DNA of 64,000 nt from JADGHX01 sp037200125 (GCA_037200125.1 JBBCGS010000006.1:744001-808000); one strand, 5' to 3'; positions 51,483-60,377 are shown, counted from the first letter of the stretch. Notes: generated by a model not told the origin, from the letters alone. Numbers and translations: made by a program.

Positions 51483-51612
51483 ACTCGGGGAAGCGAGCGA
51501 AATACTCCAGCACGTGCGATGCAACAGCCATTTGCGCGTGGGCTTTTTTGAAGCTGGGCAGCATCAGGACTGCGGTGTTGTGGAGCCTATGCATTTCCTC
51601 GTGCGTCGTCAT
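51475..51612 (-). CDS. Start of an unknown small protein, truncated into the regulator fragment
   Basis: ATG 51612 has a strong ribosome site (AGGAGGT, 5 bases away) and overlaps the previous stop as ATGA, so it was a real gene. The first 46 codons (HEEMHRLHNTAVLMLPSFKK, AQMAVASHVLEYFARFPEYD) look like a helical protein. After about 51475 the same frame crosses the regulator remnant and encodes Arg/Ser-rich text without meaning, ending at 51094. I do not recognise the family. Confidence 0.4.
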
Positions 51613-51911
51613 GCTGGCACCTCCTGCAGTCGGGAGCGCCTAGCGCACGTCGGTAGCAGAGACGACAGGTGTTCGATCTCATCGTCCAGCGGCATGTAGG
51701 CGTACTCGCTGAGTACCGTGGCGATGTCGTGATCGAGCTCTGCGTTCTGGCGATACAGGGCCATCACTGAGACGCTGATGACTGGGAGGATGAGACGCAG
51801 CCTTCGAATGTGATCGCGTAGTTCGAAGGGAAGTGGGTCATCTCGCGTGGAGTGAGGTGGTAGAGTTTCGGCGACGGAGCCGCCTTCCTTTGAATCGAGT
51901 GGTTGGAACAT
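51609..51911 (-). CDS. Unknown 100-residue helical protein
   Basis: ATG 51911 is preceded by AGGAAGG with good spacing. The product (FELRDHIRRLRLILPVISVS, ALYRQNAELDHDIATVLSEY, DDEIEHLSSLL) looks like two or three amphipathic helices. I do not recognise it. It is translationally coupled to the next gene on the minus strand, so the two once formed a two-gene unit. Confidence 0.55.
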   Translation of the reverse strand: MFQPLDSKEGGSVAETLPPHSTRDDPLPFELRDHIRRLRLILPVISVSVMALYRQNAELDHDIATVLSEYAYMPLDDEIEHLSSLLPTCARRSRLQEVPA

Positions 51912-52176
51912 GAGCGCCTTCCTACTGTGTTGGCGTTTGTGTAGGCGCTCGGCAGTGTTACAGCACTGCCGGGCGCCGCTCTCGACTGGTGATCAGTCGA
52001 TTCACATCGTGCGCTTATTTTCTTTTTGCGGCGATCTGCATTCGCGGTGGAAACGTGGAGAAATGCCTGCCGCGCACAATGTTCTCTTCTCGATACATCT
52101 CTCTCCATTCGTACAAACGTACTCGTAGACGAAATCAAAAGTCGAGCAGATACTCCGCTGCAAAGGAGGAGCTCAA
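51912..52176. other. 265-bp divergent gap with a hairpin
   Basis: No gene supported. CGGCAGTG (51950-51957) and CACTGCCG (51964-51971) form an 8-bp stem with a 6-base loop and no T run. A very strong Shine-Dalgarno (AAAGGAGGAG, 52162-52171) belongs to the next gene. This stretch is richer in A and T than its surroundings. Confidence 0.5.
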
Positions 52177-52383
52177 ATGACAAACTCGACCATCGAATCC
52201 AGCCACGACTCGTATCTCAACGTTCGCACCGTTCTGATTCAACAGGACGTTCGCTATCTCCATGAGAAAATTGGCAGGCTCGAACGTCTCATCGAAAGAC
52301 TGTCGGACCAGAACTGCGACAACCACCTATCGCTGCTGAGGATGATCAACTCGGTCGAATGCCGGGTGATTAGCCAACGCTAG
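52177..52383 (+). CDS. Unknown 68-residue coiled-coil-like protein
   Basis: ATG 52177 follows one of the strongest ribosome sites in the window (AAAGGAGGAG, spacing 5). The product has a Ser/Thr-rich start and a heptad-like charged helix (VRYLHEKIGRLERLIERLSD). It contains two cysteines. I do not recognise the family. It is 87 bases upstream of the Ntn-hydrolase gene on the same strand and may belong to that unit. Confidence 0.6.
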   Translation: MTNSTIESSHDSYLNVRTVLIQQDVRYLHEKIGRLERLIERLSDQNCDNHLSLLRMINSVECRVISQR

Positions 52384-52470
52384 TATCTATCTCGGGGTGA
52401 GAAGGTGCTCGTGCACCGCCGCCGCAGGAGTTGAAGACGCGTCGATCATAAGCACAAGAGGCGAACGACA

Positions 52471-53460
52471 TTGACCATCAACGTAGGAATCGTCACAGCC
52501 GAAGCACTGGTCCTCGGCTGCGACAGCATCGCAAGCATCACGGAACATCTGCTCGACCCGTTTCGGCAAAACGTCACAGACAACGCCGACGGCTCGATGC
52601 GGATCGACTTCGACATGGATGACCTCGTGCCCACCGTCACGGGCGCGTGGGGCGGCGTGACCAAGATGTTCGAGCTGTCCCAATCACCACCTGTGGCGGC
52701 GGTAACAGCGGGTTTGGCGAAACTGAACGGCCTCAACATGAGCTCACTCGCGTCGGAGTTCGCGGCCACACGCCAGGCGCAGCAGGCAGCCCATTCCGCG
52801 CCCGTAACCGTGGAAGATGTGGCGACCGCGTTCTTGAAGTTCATGCGGACGCGGTACGAACAGCACTACGCAGATTCGCCTCTGCCCGAGCAGTTTCGCG
52901 ATGGTCCCGAATTTCTGATTGGTGGCTTCGGGACGGCTGATGCCTTCCCGTCGCTCTATCAAGTGAGCGTGCAAGAGAACTCTTGCCATCTTGACTACGG
53001 CGGAGGCGAATGTGGGGCCACATGGGGCGGTCAGTCGGACGCCGTGGAACGCTTGCTGCGTGGCTACGACGACGAGATTCGGTCAAAGGTGGATTCGCAC
53101 TACAAGGGCGCGATGCGCATCTACAGAGCGGAGGTCGCCCGGGCCGTTGCTGAACTCCTGAACCGTTTCGCGGTGCAAGCCGGGAGCGTGGCGGATGACC
53201 TGCCGCTACGACTTCCGGAGCTGCCGAAGGTATCGGCGTGGGGGAAAAAAGCGCTGCAGATCGAATATGCCGATCTCCCGCTCCAGGATGCGGTGGACCT
53301 GGTGGCGTTCCTGGTGAACTTGCAATCCGGTCGCGCCAAATTCGGCTCAGGCATTGCCACCGTGGGTGGCCGGACGCATGTTGGCGTCATCACAAAGCAG
53401 CGCTTCGTGATGCTCGAAGAGCCTCAACTGAAACAGACCAACACAGGATTCACATCATGA
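52471..53460 (+). CDS. Proteasome-beta-like Ntn hydrolase
   Basis: A 329-residue protein whose N-terminus fits the proteasome/HslV fold. The TTG start is followed by Thr, so removal of Met exposes a Thr1 nucleophile: TINVGIVTAEALVLGCDS. Counting from that Thr, Asp17 is in the canonical place. The general-base Lys is in GGVTKMFEL, followed by VAAVTAGLAKL as in proteasome KIF...AG segments; it falls near position 64 rather than 33 because about 30 residues are inserted. The rest (FLIGGFGTADAFPSLYQVSV) suits the second half of the sandwich, with a C-terminal extension to 329. No propeptide is needed. No ATPase partner (HslU, ARC) is nearby. The stop overlaps the next ATG. Confidence 0.7.
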   Translation: MTINVGIVTAEALVLGCDSIASITEHLLDPFRQNVTDNADGSMRIDFDMDDLVPTVTGAWGGVTKMFELSQSPPVAAVTAGLAKLNGLNMSSLASEFAATRQAQQAAHSAPVTVEDVATAFLKFMRTRYEQHYADSPLPEQFRDGPEFLIGGFGTADAFPSLYQVSVQENSCHLDYGGGECGATWGGQSDAVERLLRGYDDEIRSKVDSHYKGAMRIYRAEVARAVAELLNRFAVQAGSVADDLPLRLPELPKVSAWGKKALQIEYADLPLQDAVDLVAFLVNLQSGRAKFGSGIATVGGRTHVGVITKQRFVMLEEPQLKQTNTGFTS

Positions 53461-53672
53461 GAACCAAGAGAACCGCTGAACGATCAGGCCGCGACGTTGA
53501 CCCGGGTGATGCGAAACGCGATCGACCCAGGGACCAGACTCGATCGGGAGGCGTCATTGTCGGGCCCGACGGCCGCGTGGAAGAGCTCGTTCGCGAAAAG
53601 GAGGAGGAAGAGCGCGAGAGTGAGATCTGGCTGACGGTGAGCGGTGGGCGATTTGTTGTTGTCGAGCGCTAG
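53457..53672 (+). CDS. Unknown 71-residue charged protein coupled to the Ntn hydrolase
   Basis: ATG 53457 overlaps the hydrolase stop as ATGA. The protein has a basic N-terminal half and an acidic middle (VEELVREKEEEERESEIWL) followed by a short beta-like end (TVSGGRFVVVER). The first 35 residues align without gaps to the start of the next reading frame (53810), sharing RT-E-SG, P, KR-x-x-P, DQ and G-x-V (15 of 35 identical by eye). I know no function. It may be a substrate, adaptor or regulator of the hydrolase; this is inference from coupling alone. Confidence 0.6.
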   Translation: MRTKRTAERSGRDVDPGDAKRDRPRDQTRSGGVIVGPDGRVEELVREKEEEERESEIWLTVSGGRFVVVER

Positions 53673-53809
53673 GCACGAGCTGTGTTTGCCAGAACAGAAG
53701 AAGCACTGGCCGTCCAAGACTTCCTCACGTGGCCTCTCCCGTAAAGACGCCGCACGCGCGCTGGGTGCTCTTTCCTAGTTCGGCTGGGGAAGTTTCAGAA
53801 GCGATCATC

Positions 53810-54481
53810 ATGAAGAACCTGAGAACGACCGAACAATCGGGATTCGTCGCTGGCCCGTACATCGAGAAACGGACGAATCCGAAAGATCAGATCCAACCGG
53901 GAGCCGTGATGGTCCCGCATATGCCGGCAGGACTCTGTGCGGGAAGACTCGGTAGCCAGGACTGGCAGCGCTTCTTCTCGCTAACGGGCTCGGCAATTGC
54001 GACACGTGAAAAGTTTCCCACCGTCCCGGATACGCCGTCGAAACGCGGCCTCCTCCAAAAAGAGCTTGTAGAGCACGTAAATAAGCTCAACGTTCGCGAC
54101 CGACTGCGTGGATACCGCCGTGCGGTCGCGCTATGCAGGCACCAGCACGTTCCGACTCGTCCTACTCTCTGCTCGAGTTGGACCCCAACCAAGGCACACT
54201 GAACGTCACGGGGCTATCGGGCGGAGCGCATCCGGTAAGCCTCGGACAAATACGCAGAGGCAGAGAAAGCCGCTGCAAAAGATAGCGGGGTCGATGCCGT
54301 CCTTGTCTCGGTTGAATCCGTCAACAACGTAGCTCGCGCCTATCCGAACTACTTCGCAGATACACGCGTGTTTCTGATGCTCATGGAGCAGGCCCTCAGC
54401 GGTCACAGTCGCGGCATCGCGGTACCGGAGCTGCACGTCGAATCTCAAACGCCGCCGACCACGACACCAACGGCGAAATAG
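53810..54481 (+). pseudogene. Decayed gene: shared leader motif joined to a RelA/SpoT-protein-like C-terminal region
   Basis: From ATG 53810 the first 40 residues repeat the motif of the 71-residue neighbour (LRTTEQSGFVAGPYIEKRTN). Then comes SQDWQRFFSLTGSAIATREK, VPDTPSKRGLLQKELVEHVN, which I recall as the segment after the synthetase domain in short RelA/SpoT-domain proteins. The frame is lost near 54115. Another frame gives YSLLELDPNQGTLNVTGLSG (54163-54235). The original frame resumes near 54245 with KYAEAEKAAAKDSGVDAVLV, VARAYPNYFADTRVFLMLME, to TAG 54481. No catalytic synthetase region is present, so no (p)ppGpp activity is expected. The family call is from memory and moderate. Confidence 0.45.
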
Positions 54482-54907
54482 AAGCGGCCGCCCACTCCCG
54501 ACCGCCCGCATCTTCCAGTCGGCACTCACTCTCAGGGTGGCAGTTACCCAACGATGACCCGAGGTCGATCGGGCGCGCCCGCGATGACAATACGGGCTTC
54601 CTCGAAGTCATACACCCTTCACGAACATGCCGCGGCCCGAGCGAGGAGCGTGGACGCGTTCCGCCCGAGCGTTCAAAAGACGGCGACCCGATCTTCGAAA
54701 TCCGCCCAGATCCCGCTGTGGTACCCCCCGCGCAGAACGTTGTACTTAAGGTAAGCGTCACCGCGTCTATCTAAGCGACCCGACACAAGAAAGTGGACAC
54801 GCAAGTGGACACGATCCCGTCGAATTGCTGAGCGCTGCCGCGCATTTGCATATGCTCCGTGCCGTATTACGCGCGCCCGGAATTTACGGGGCGGGCGGAG
54901 GATTCCC
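54482..54907. other. 426-bp gap before the DUF1592 gene
   Basis: No gene firmly supported. One plus frame is open from about 54554 to 54774 and ends GDPIFEIRPDPAVVPPAQNV with VLKVSVTASI, which reads like a genuine protein end but has no start or known family; it may be a remnant. An 11-bp unit AAGTGGACACG occurs twice (54791-54801, 54803-54813), 12 bases apart, in the region where the downstream promoter should lie. Confidence 0.45.
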
Positions 54908-57427
54908 ATGAGATTGAAGTGCACTGGGCGGTTTCTGACGGCACTCGCAATCGCGGGTCTGGGGACTATTGCCGCAGGTTCCGCAATGGCTGCCGCGCCG
55001 GCTTCGCCCACGCCGACTTCCGCTGCCCCGGCCGACGGCGAAACCCAATGGAAACTGGTCGAGAACTACTGTTTCAAGTGCCATAACACCACGGACTGGG
55101 CCGGCAACGTAGCCTTCGACACCATGTCCGCGGACGCCGTCCCCGATGACGCCAAGGTCTGGGAAGCCGCCATCAAGAAGCTCCGCAGCGGCCTGATGCC
55201 ACCTCCGGGCAAACCGCAGCCCGAGAAGGCCGCGGTAACAAACATGGTTTCCTGGCTGGAAACCACCTTGGACAAGGCCCAGACCACCCCCTACGCCGGC
55301 TACGTCCCTCTGCGTCGCCTGAATCGCCGCGAGTACGCCAATGCTGTGCGTGACCTGCTGGGCCTCCGCATCGAGGCCGCCACCTGGCTGCCGCAGGACC
55401 AGTTGAAGGAAGACTTCGACACCAACGCCGAGCTGCTGCAGATGACTCCGGCGTTCATGGACCAGGCGGTCACTGCGGCGCGTGCACTAGCGCTGCAGGC
55501 GGTGGGCGATCCGAAGTCCGTGCCGCTGGAGACCACGTACGGCCTCCCGGCCAACATGATCCTGTCATTAGCCGCAGCCCCCGCCGTGGGCTCGGGCAAC
55601 CAGCAGCGCTACAAGGACGGCATGCCGTTCGGCACTCGCGGCGGCATGAGCGTGGAGCACAACTTCCCGGCCGACGGCGAATACGTGCTGACGATCGGCG
55701 ATATGGTCCTGGCCCGCACGGTGCCGAACCTCGAGTTCGACAACACCGTCATCGCGCTGCTGGACGGCAAGGAGTTCTGGCGCACCCGCCTCGGCGGCGA
55801 GGAGGACCACAAGGCCGTCGACCAGAAGCTCGATGACGCGGTCGCCCGGATCAACGGCCGCCTGAAAGACATCCGCTTCAACGCCACGGCCGGCCAGCAC
55901 ACGGTAGCCGTCACCTTCCTCCGCCGCAGCTATGCCGAGGACGACGCGCGCACCCTGCAGTACCAGGCCGGCGACGACCGCCGCACAGCCAATCTGCTCG
56001 AGGGCGGCCAGCACCGCGTGCAGGCCGTGCACGCATTCCACATCAAGGGTCCGGTGAAGATCACCGGCATGAGCGATTCGCCCACGCGCCAGAAGGTCTT
56101 CATCTGCAAGCCGGCGAGCCCCGTCGAGGAGAGGCCCTGCGCCGAGAAGATCGTCAGCAACCTGGCGGAGCACGCATTCCGTCGCCCGGTGAAGGGCGAG
56201 GACATCGCCCCACTGATGACCTTCTACGAGCGCACCAGCAAGATCGATGGCTTCGAGGCCGGTGTGCGTGAATCACTGGCTGCGATCCTGGCGAGCCCGC
56301 ACTTCCTGTACCGCGCCGAGGCGGCAGTGGACGACGGCGCCCGCGCGCTCAACGACCTGGAACTGGCCTCGCGTCTGTCCTTCTTCCTGTGGAGCAGCCT
56401 GCCGGACGACGAACTGCTGGAAGTCGCGAAGAAGAACGAGCTGTCGAAGCCAGACGTGCTGGCGAAACAGGTTCACCGCATGATGGCGGACCCGAGGGCG
56501 ATCTCGCTGACCAGGGACTTCGCCTTCCAATGGCTCAACGTCGCCAAGATGGACAACATCGTTCCGTCTGCAGCGCTCTTCAGCTACGCCAGCGGTGTCT
56601 ACGACCCGCGCCCGGCGTTCAAGAAGGAGCTCGAGCTGTTCATGGACAGCATTCTGCGCTCCGATCGCCCTGTGACGGACCTGCTCACCGCCGACTACAC
56701 CTACTTGAACGAGCAGGTCGCGCTGATCTACGGCATGGAAGACGTCCGCGGCAACGGCTTCCACAAGGTGACGCTGAAGGATCCGAACCGCTTCGGCCTC
56801 TTGGGCAAGGGCGCGGTCTTGATGCTCACCGCGAACCCGAACCGCACCGCCCCGGTGCTGCGCGGCGCCTGGATCATGGAACGCATCCTCGGCACGCCGC
56901 CGGCCTCCCCGCCGCCGAACGTGCCGGACCTGGCCGAGGCCTCGAAGGGCAAGGCCGCCACGGTGCGCGAGCAAACGGAGATGCACCGCGCGCGCCCCGC
57001 GTGCGCCAGTTGCCATGCCGTGATGGATCCGCTGGGCTTTGCGCTGGAGAACTTCAACACCGTGGGCGCGTTCCGCACGGTTGACCCGCAGTACCACAAG
57101 CCTATCGACCCGAAGGCCACCATGCCCGACGGCACGGCGCTCGCTGGACCGGCGGACCTGCACAAGGCGCTGGCCGCACGCGGCGGCCAGTTCACGCAGA
57201 TCATCACCGAGAAGCTGATGACCTACGCGGTGGGCCGGGCCGTCGACTTCAACGACATGCCGAGCGTCCGCCGCATCGTGCATGACGCCAAGCCCCAGAA
57301 CTCCACGTTCGAATCGATCGTGTTGGGCGTAGTGAACAGCGATGCGTTCCGTCGGCGCGCGCCGGCAGCACCTGCACCTGCCCTCAAGACTGCATCGATC
57401 GACTCGTCCTCGACCGGAGGCCAATAG
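54908..57427 (+). CDS. Exported DUF1592-family protein with two heme-type motifs
   Basis: An 839-residue Planctomycete-type cytochrome-like protein. A Sec signal peptide (RFLTALAIAGLGTIAAGSAM) is followed by a CxxCH heme site (ENYCFKCHNT, Cys55, Cys58, His59). Domains then follow in the usual order: DUF1587 (RLNRREYANAVRDLLGL), a carbohydrate-binding-like sandwich, DUF1595/DUF1592 (SLAAILASPHFLYRAEA, TRDFAFQWLNVAKMDNI), DUF1588 (LMLTANPNRTAPVLRGAWIM, with CASCHAVMDPLGFALENF) and DUF1585 at the end. The second CxxCH is in DUF1588. Function is not established; electron transfer coupled to polymer breakdown has been proposed for such proteins. It is 2 bases before the DUF1552 gene. Confidence 0.88.
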   Translation: MRLKCTGRFLTALAIAGLGTIAAGSAMAAAPASPTPTSAAPADGETQWKLVENYCFKCHNTTDWAGNVAFDTMSADAVPDDAKVWEAAIKKLRSGLMPPPGKPQPEKAAVTNMVSWLETTLDKAQTTPYAGYVPLRRLNRREYANAVRDLLGLRIEAATWLPQDQLKEDFDTNAELLQMTPAFMDQAVTAARALALQAVGDPKSVPLETTYGLPANMILSLAAAPAVGSGNQQRYKDGMPFGTRGGMSVEHNFPADGEYVLTIGDMVLARTVPNLEFDNTVIALLDGKEFWRTRLGGEEDHKAVDQKLDDAVARINGRLKDIRFNATAGQHTVAVTFLRRSYAEDDARTLQYQAGDDRRTANLLEGGQHRVQAVHAFHIKGPVKITGMSDSPTRQKVFICKPASPVEERPCAEKIVSNLAEHAFRRPVKGEDIAPLMTFYERTSKIDGFEAGVRESLAAILASPHFLYRAEAAVDDGARALNDLELASRLSFFLWSSLPDDELLEVAKKNELSKPDVLAKQVHRMMADPRAISLTRDFAFQWLNVAKMDNIVPSAALFSYASGVYDPRPAFKKELELFMDSILRSDRPVTDLLTADYTYLNEQVALIYGMEDVRGNGFHKVTLKDPNRFGLLGKGAVLMLTANPNRTAPVLRGAWIMERILGTPPASPPPNVPDLAEASKGKAATVREQTEMHRARPACASCHAVMDPLGFALENFNTVGAFRTVDPQYHKPIDPKATMPDGTALAGPADLHKALAARGGQFTQIITEKLMTYAVGRAVDFNDMPSVRRIVHDAKPQNSTFESIVLGVVNSDAFRRRAPAAPAPALKTASIDSSSTGGQ

Positions 57428-57429
57428 CC

Positions 57430-58707
57430 ATGTTCCTCACCAAGAAGCATCTTTCCCGCCGCACGCTCCTGAAGGGTGCTGGTGTCGCCCTCTCGCTGCC
57501 GTTGCTGGACGCGATGATCCCGGCCAGCACAGCGCTGGCAAATACCGCGGCGGCCATCCAGCCTCGCCTGGGCTTCGTTTACGTACCGCACGGCGCGGTG
57601 GAGAAGTTCTGGATACCCAAGGGGACGGGCAAGGATTTCGAGTTCTCGCGCATTCTCAAGCCGATGGAGGGTGTGCGTGACTACGTCACGGTGATCACCA
57701 ACATCCGCAACAAGGCCGGCGAGCGCCAGAACCCTCCACACGGCATCACCGAACAGGCCTGGCTCACCTGCCAGGACCCGCAGATGAACCCCTGGGGTGC
57801 CGGGGCGGGCACGTCCATCGACCAGATCGCCGCGAAACAGATCGGGCAGGACACGCCGATCGCCTCGCTGGAGTTGTGCGGCGAGCCTGGCGGCGCCACG
57901 TCCTACCGCGGCCCGAACCAGAGCCTTCCGCTGGAAGGCAACCCGCGCAAGGTGTTCTACGGCATGTTCGGCCCCGGCGATTCCAACGCCGATCGCGTCG
58001 CGCGCCTCAAGGCCACCGACAGCCTGCTCGACTATGCGATGGAGGCCACCAAGGACCTGAACCGTCGGCTGGGTGTGGCGGATCGTGCGCTGGTCAGCAA
58101 CTACCTCGACTCGGTGCGTGAGGTCGAGGGCCGCGTCTCGAAGCTCATGGCCAAGGCCGACTCCCTGGGCAGCTTGCCGGATGCGCCGGTGGGCACGCCG
58201 GATGACTTCACCGAATTGGTGGACGTGCAGTTCGAGATGCTGGCGCTGGCGTTCCAGACCGGCCAGACGCGCGTCGCCTCGATGCGCATGATCAAAGAGG
58301 CCTCGATGCGCACGTTCCCCGCGATTCAGGTGGACGAAGCCTTCCACCCGCTCTCACACCATGGTGAGGATCCTGGCAAGCAGGACAAACTGGCGCGCGT
58401 GCAGACCTATCAGATCGAACGCTTTGCGCGCTTCGCCAAGCGGCTGGCCAGCATCAAGGAAGGCGACCACACCGTACTGGACAGCACGATCATCCTGTAT
58501 GGCTCGGACCTCGGGAACTCCGACCTGCACAACTGCTCGCAGCTGCCGGTGCTGCTGCTCGGCAAGGGCGGCAATCTCAAGGGCGGCCAGCACATCTCCG
58601 CCCCGAAAGACACCCCGCTCGCCAACGTGCTGCTGACGATGGCCCAGCGCGCGAACGTCAAGATCGAGAAGTTCGGCGACGCCACCGGCACGTTCAACGA
58701 GGCCTGA
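57430..58707 (+). CDS. DUF1552 family protein, Tat-type signal
   Basis: A 425-residue exported protein nearly always found beside DUF1592 genes. The N-terminus has a twin-arginine pattern (KKHLSRRTLLKGAG) and a hydrophobic stretch ending near TALANTAA. The core blocks are RLGFVYVPHGAVEKFWIPKG, GNPRKVFYGMFGPGDSNADR, QTRVASMRMIKEASMRTFP and ILYGSDLGNSDLHN, the last two resembling the alkaline-phosphatase-like fold of DUF1501 relatives. Export folded by Tat implies a cofactor or tight complex. A broken copy lies at 49673-50954. Confidence 0.88.
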   Translation: MFLTKKHLSRRTLLKGAGVALSLPLLDAMIPASTALANTAAAIQPRLGFVYVPHGAVEKFWIPKGTGKDFEFSRILKPMEGVRDYVTVITNIRNKAGERQNPPHGITEQAWLTCQDPQMNPWGAGAGTSIDQIAAKQIGQDTPIASLELCGEPGGATSYRGPNQSLPLEGNPRKVFYGMFGPGDSNADRVARLKATDSLLDYAMEATKDLNRRLGVADRALVSNYLDSVREVEGRVSKLMAKADSLGSLPDAPVGTPDDFTELVDVQFEMLALAFQTGQTRVASMRMIKEASMRTFPAIQVDEAFHPLSHHGEDPGKQDKLARVQTYQIERFARFAKRLASIKEGDHTVLDSTIILYGSDLGNSDLHNCSQLPVLLLGKGGNLKGGQHISAPKDTPLANVLLTMAQRANVKIEKFGDATGTFNEA

Positions 58708-58709
58708 GT

Positions 58710-60377
58710 ATGCGAATGAGGGGGAAGGTGGCGGCTGCCGTGGCAGTCGCCCTGCTGTGCACCGCTGCGGGCACGGTCGCCGGCGCGGCCTCCGGTAGCG
58801 CCGCCGCTGGCACGGCCGGTAGCGCGGCCTCTGGTAGCCCTGCGGCCGCCAACGCCGACGTGCCGCGCAAGCCAGACGGCAGCACGCCGCTGATGTCAGC
58901 GGCATTCGAAGGTGATGTGGCCGAGGCCGGGCGCCTGCTCAAGGAAGGCGCCGACGTCAAGGCGATCAACAGTTACGGCGTCAACGCCATGCAGCTGGCT
59001 GCGGACACGGCCAACACCGAGCTCATCCGGTTGCTGCTAAAGGCCGGCGCGGATCCGGAGTCTCCCAATGCCGATGGCGAAACCGCGCTGCATCTCGTGG
59101 CACGCAGCGGCAATGTGGAGGCTGCGAACCTGCTCCTGAAGGCCGGCGCGAAAGTGAACTCCCGCGAGCGCTTCGGCGACCAGACGCCGCTGATGTGGGC
59201 CGCCGCCCGCCGCCATCCCGAGATGGTCGAACTGCTGCTTTCCAAGGGCGCGGACGTCAACGCCCGCGGCGCGATCCGCGACTACCAGCGCGTGGCCACT
59301 GCGGAAAGCCGTGCCGCCCCGCGCGATCGCGGCGGCTTCACGCCGCTGATGTATGCCGCACGTGACAACTGCGGCGAGTGCGTGGAGGTGTTGCTGAAGC
59401 ACAAGGCCGACGTGAACCTCGCCGACCCCTCGTTCGTGGTGCCGCTGTCCATCGCGATGATGAACAGCAACTGGGACATCGCCAAACGCCTCATCGAAGC
59501 CGGTGCCGACGTGAACCAGTGGGACATGAACGGCAGCTCGCCGCTTCATGTGGCTATCGCCAACATGAACGGCGCCGGCAGCCGCAACCCGCTCGATCAG
59601 GACAAGGGCAACACGTCCTCCGGCCGTGACGTGATCAAGATGCTGCTGGATCGCGGTGCGAACCCGAACCAGCAGCTCTATTGGGGCGGGGGCTTCAGCT
59701 CCGCGGCCGACCGCGGCATGACGCCGTTCCTGGCGGCCTGCGCTACCGGCGACGTCGAGCTGGTGAAGCTGCTGCTGGATCACGGAGCGAATACCAAGCT
59801 CGCCACCTCGGACGGTCGCGGCCCCCTCATCATGGCCGTGGCTTCGGGCCGGCGTGGTAGAGGAGACAGCTTTTTCGGTAGCCCGCCGCCGGCCACGGCG
59901 CCCGCTGAGGGCGAAGAAGGCACGCCGGCAGGTGCGGCCGAGGGTGGCAAGCCAGTTGGCAAGCCGCGCGCGAATCCGCAGGTGCAGCTCATCCAACTGC
60001 TCGCCGATGCGGGCGCGGACGTGAAGCTGGTGGGCAAGGTCCACCTCCTGGCGCGCACACGCGGCGGTTCAGCCCTGCACTACGCAGTGCGCGGCGGGGG
60101 TAACCGTCAAGTCCTTCAGGAACTGTTGGACCTCGGCCTCGACGTCAACGTGAAGGACGCGGACGGTCTGACCGCGCTCGACTACGCCATGGGCCGCGGC
60201 TACGTGCCCTTTCTCGCGATGGCGGAGCCACCCAACAAGCCACTGGCCGATTTCCTGCGCGGCAAGGGCGCGAACATCGAGCTGGCGAAGACCCCGGACT
60301 GGCCGCCCCAGGGTCCGCCCATCGCCACCGCCGTCTATGACTCCTTCATCTGGCCCGTCGATCCCGTAGGACCGTAA
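58710..60377 (+). CDS. Exported ankyrin-repeat protein
   Basis: A 555-residue protein with a Sec signal peptide (GKVAAAVAVALLCTAAGTVA) and a low-complexity Ala/Gly/Ser linker to about residue 48. Roughly ten ankyrin repeats follow (DGSTPLMSAAFEGDVAEAGR, DGETALHLVARSGNVEAANL, TPLMWAAARRHPEMVELLLS, GGSALHYAVRGGGNRQVLQE), interrupted by a Pro/Ala/Gly insert near 390-420. It starts 2 bases after the DUF1552 stop and overlaps the next ATG, so it is part of the same unit. It probably scaffolds the periplasmic partners. Confidence 0.9.
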   Translation: MRMRGKVAAAVAVALLCTAAGTVAGAASGSAAAGTAGSAASGSPAAANADVPRKPDGSTPLMSAAFEGDVAEAGRLLKEGADVKAINSYGVNAMQLAADTANTELIRLLLKAGADPESPNADGETALHLVARSGNVEAANLLLKAGAKVNSRERFGDQTPLMWAAARRHPEMVELLLSKGADVNARGAIRDYQRVATAESRAAPRDRGGFTPLMYAARDNCGECVEVLLKHKADVNLADPSFVVPLSIAMMNSNWDIAKRLIEAGADVNQWDMNGSSPLHVAIANMNGAGSRNPLDQDKGNTSSGRDVIKMLLDRGANPNQQLYWGGGFSSAADRGMTPFLAACATGDVELVKLLLDHGANTKLATSDGRGPLIMAVASGRRGRGDSFFGSPPPATAPAEGEEGTPAGAAEGGKPVGKPRANPQVQLIQLLADAGADVKLVGKVHLLARTRGGSALHYAVRGGGNRQVLQELLDLGLDVNVKDADGLTALDYAMGRGYVPFLAMAEPPNKPLADFLRGKGANIELAKTPDWPPQGPPIATAVYDSFIWPVDPVGP

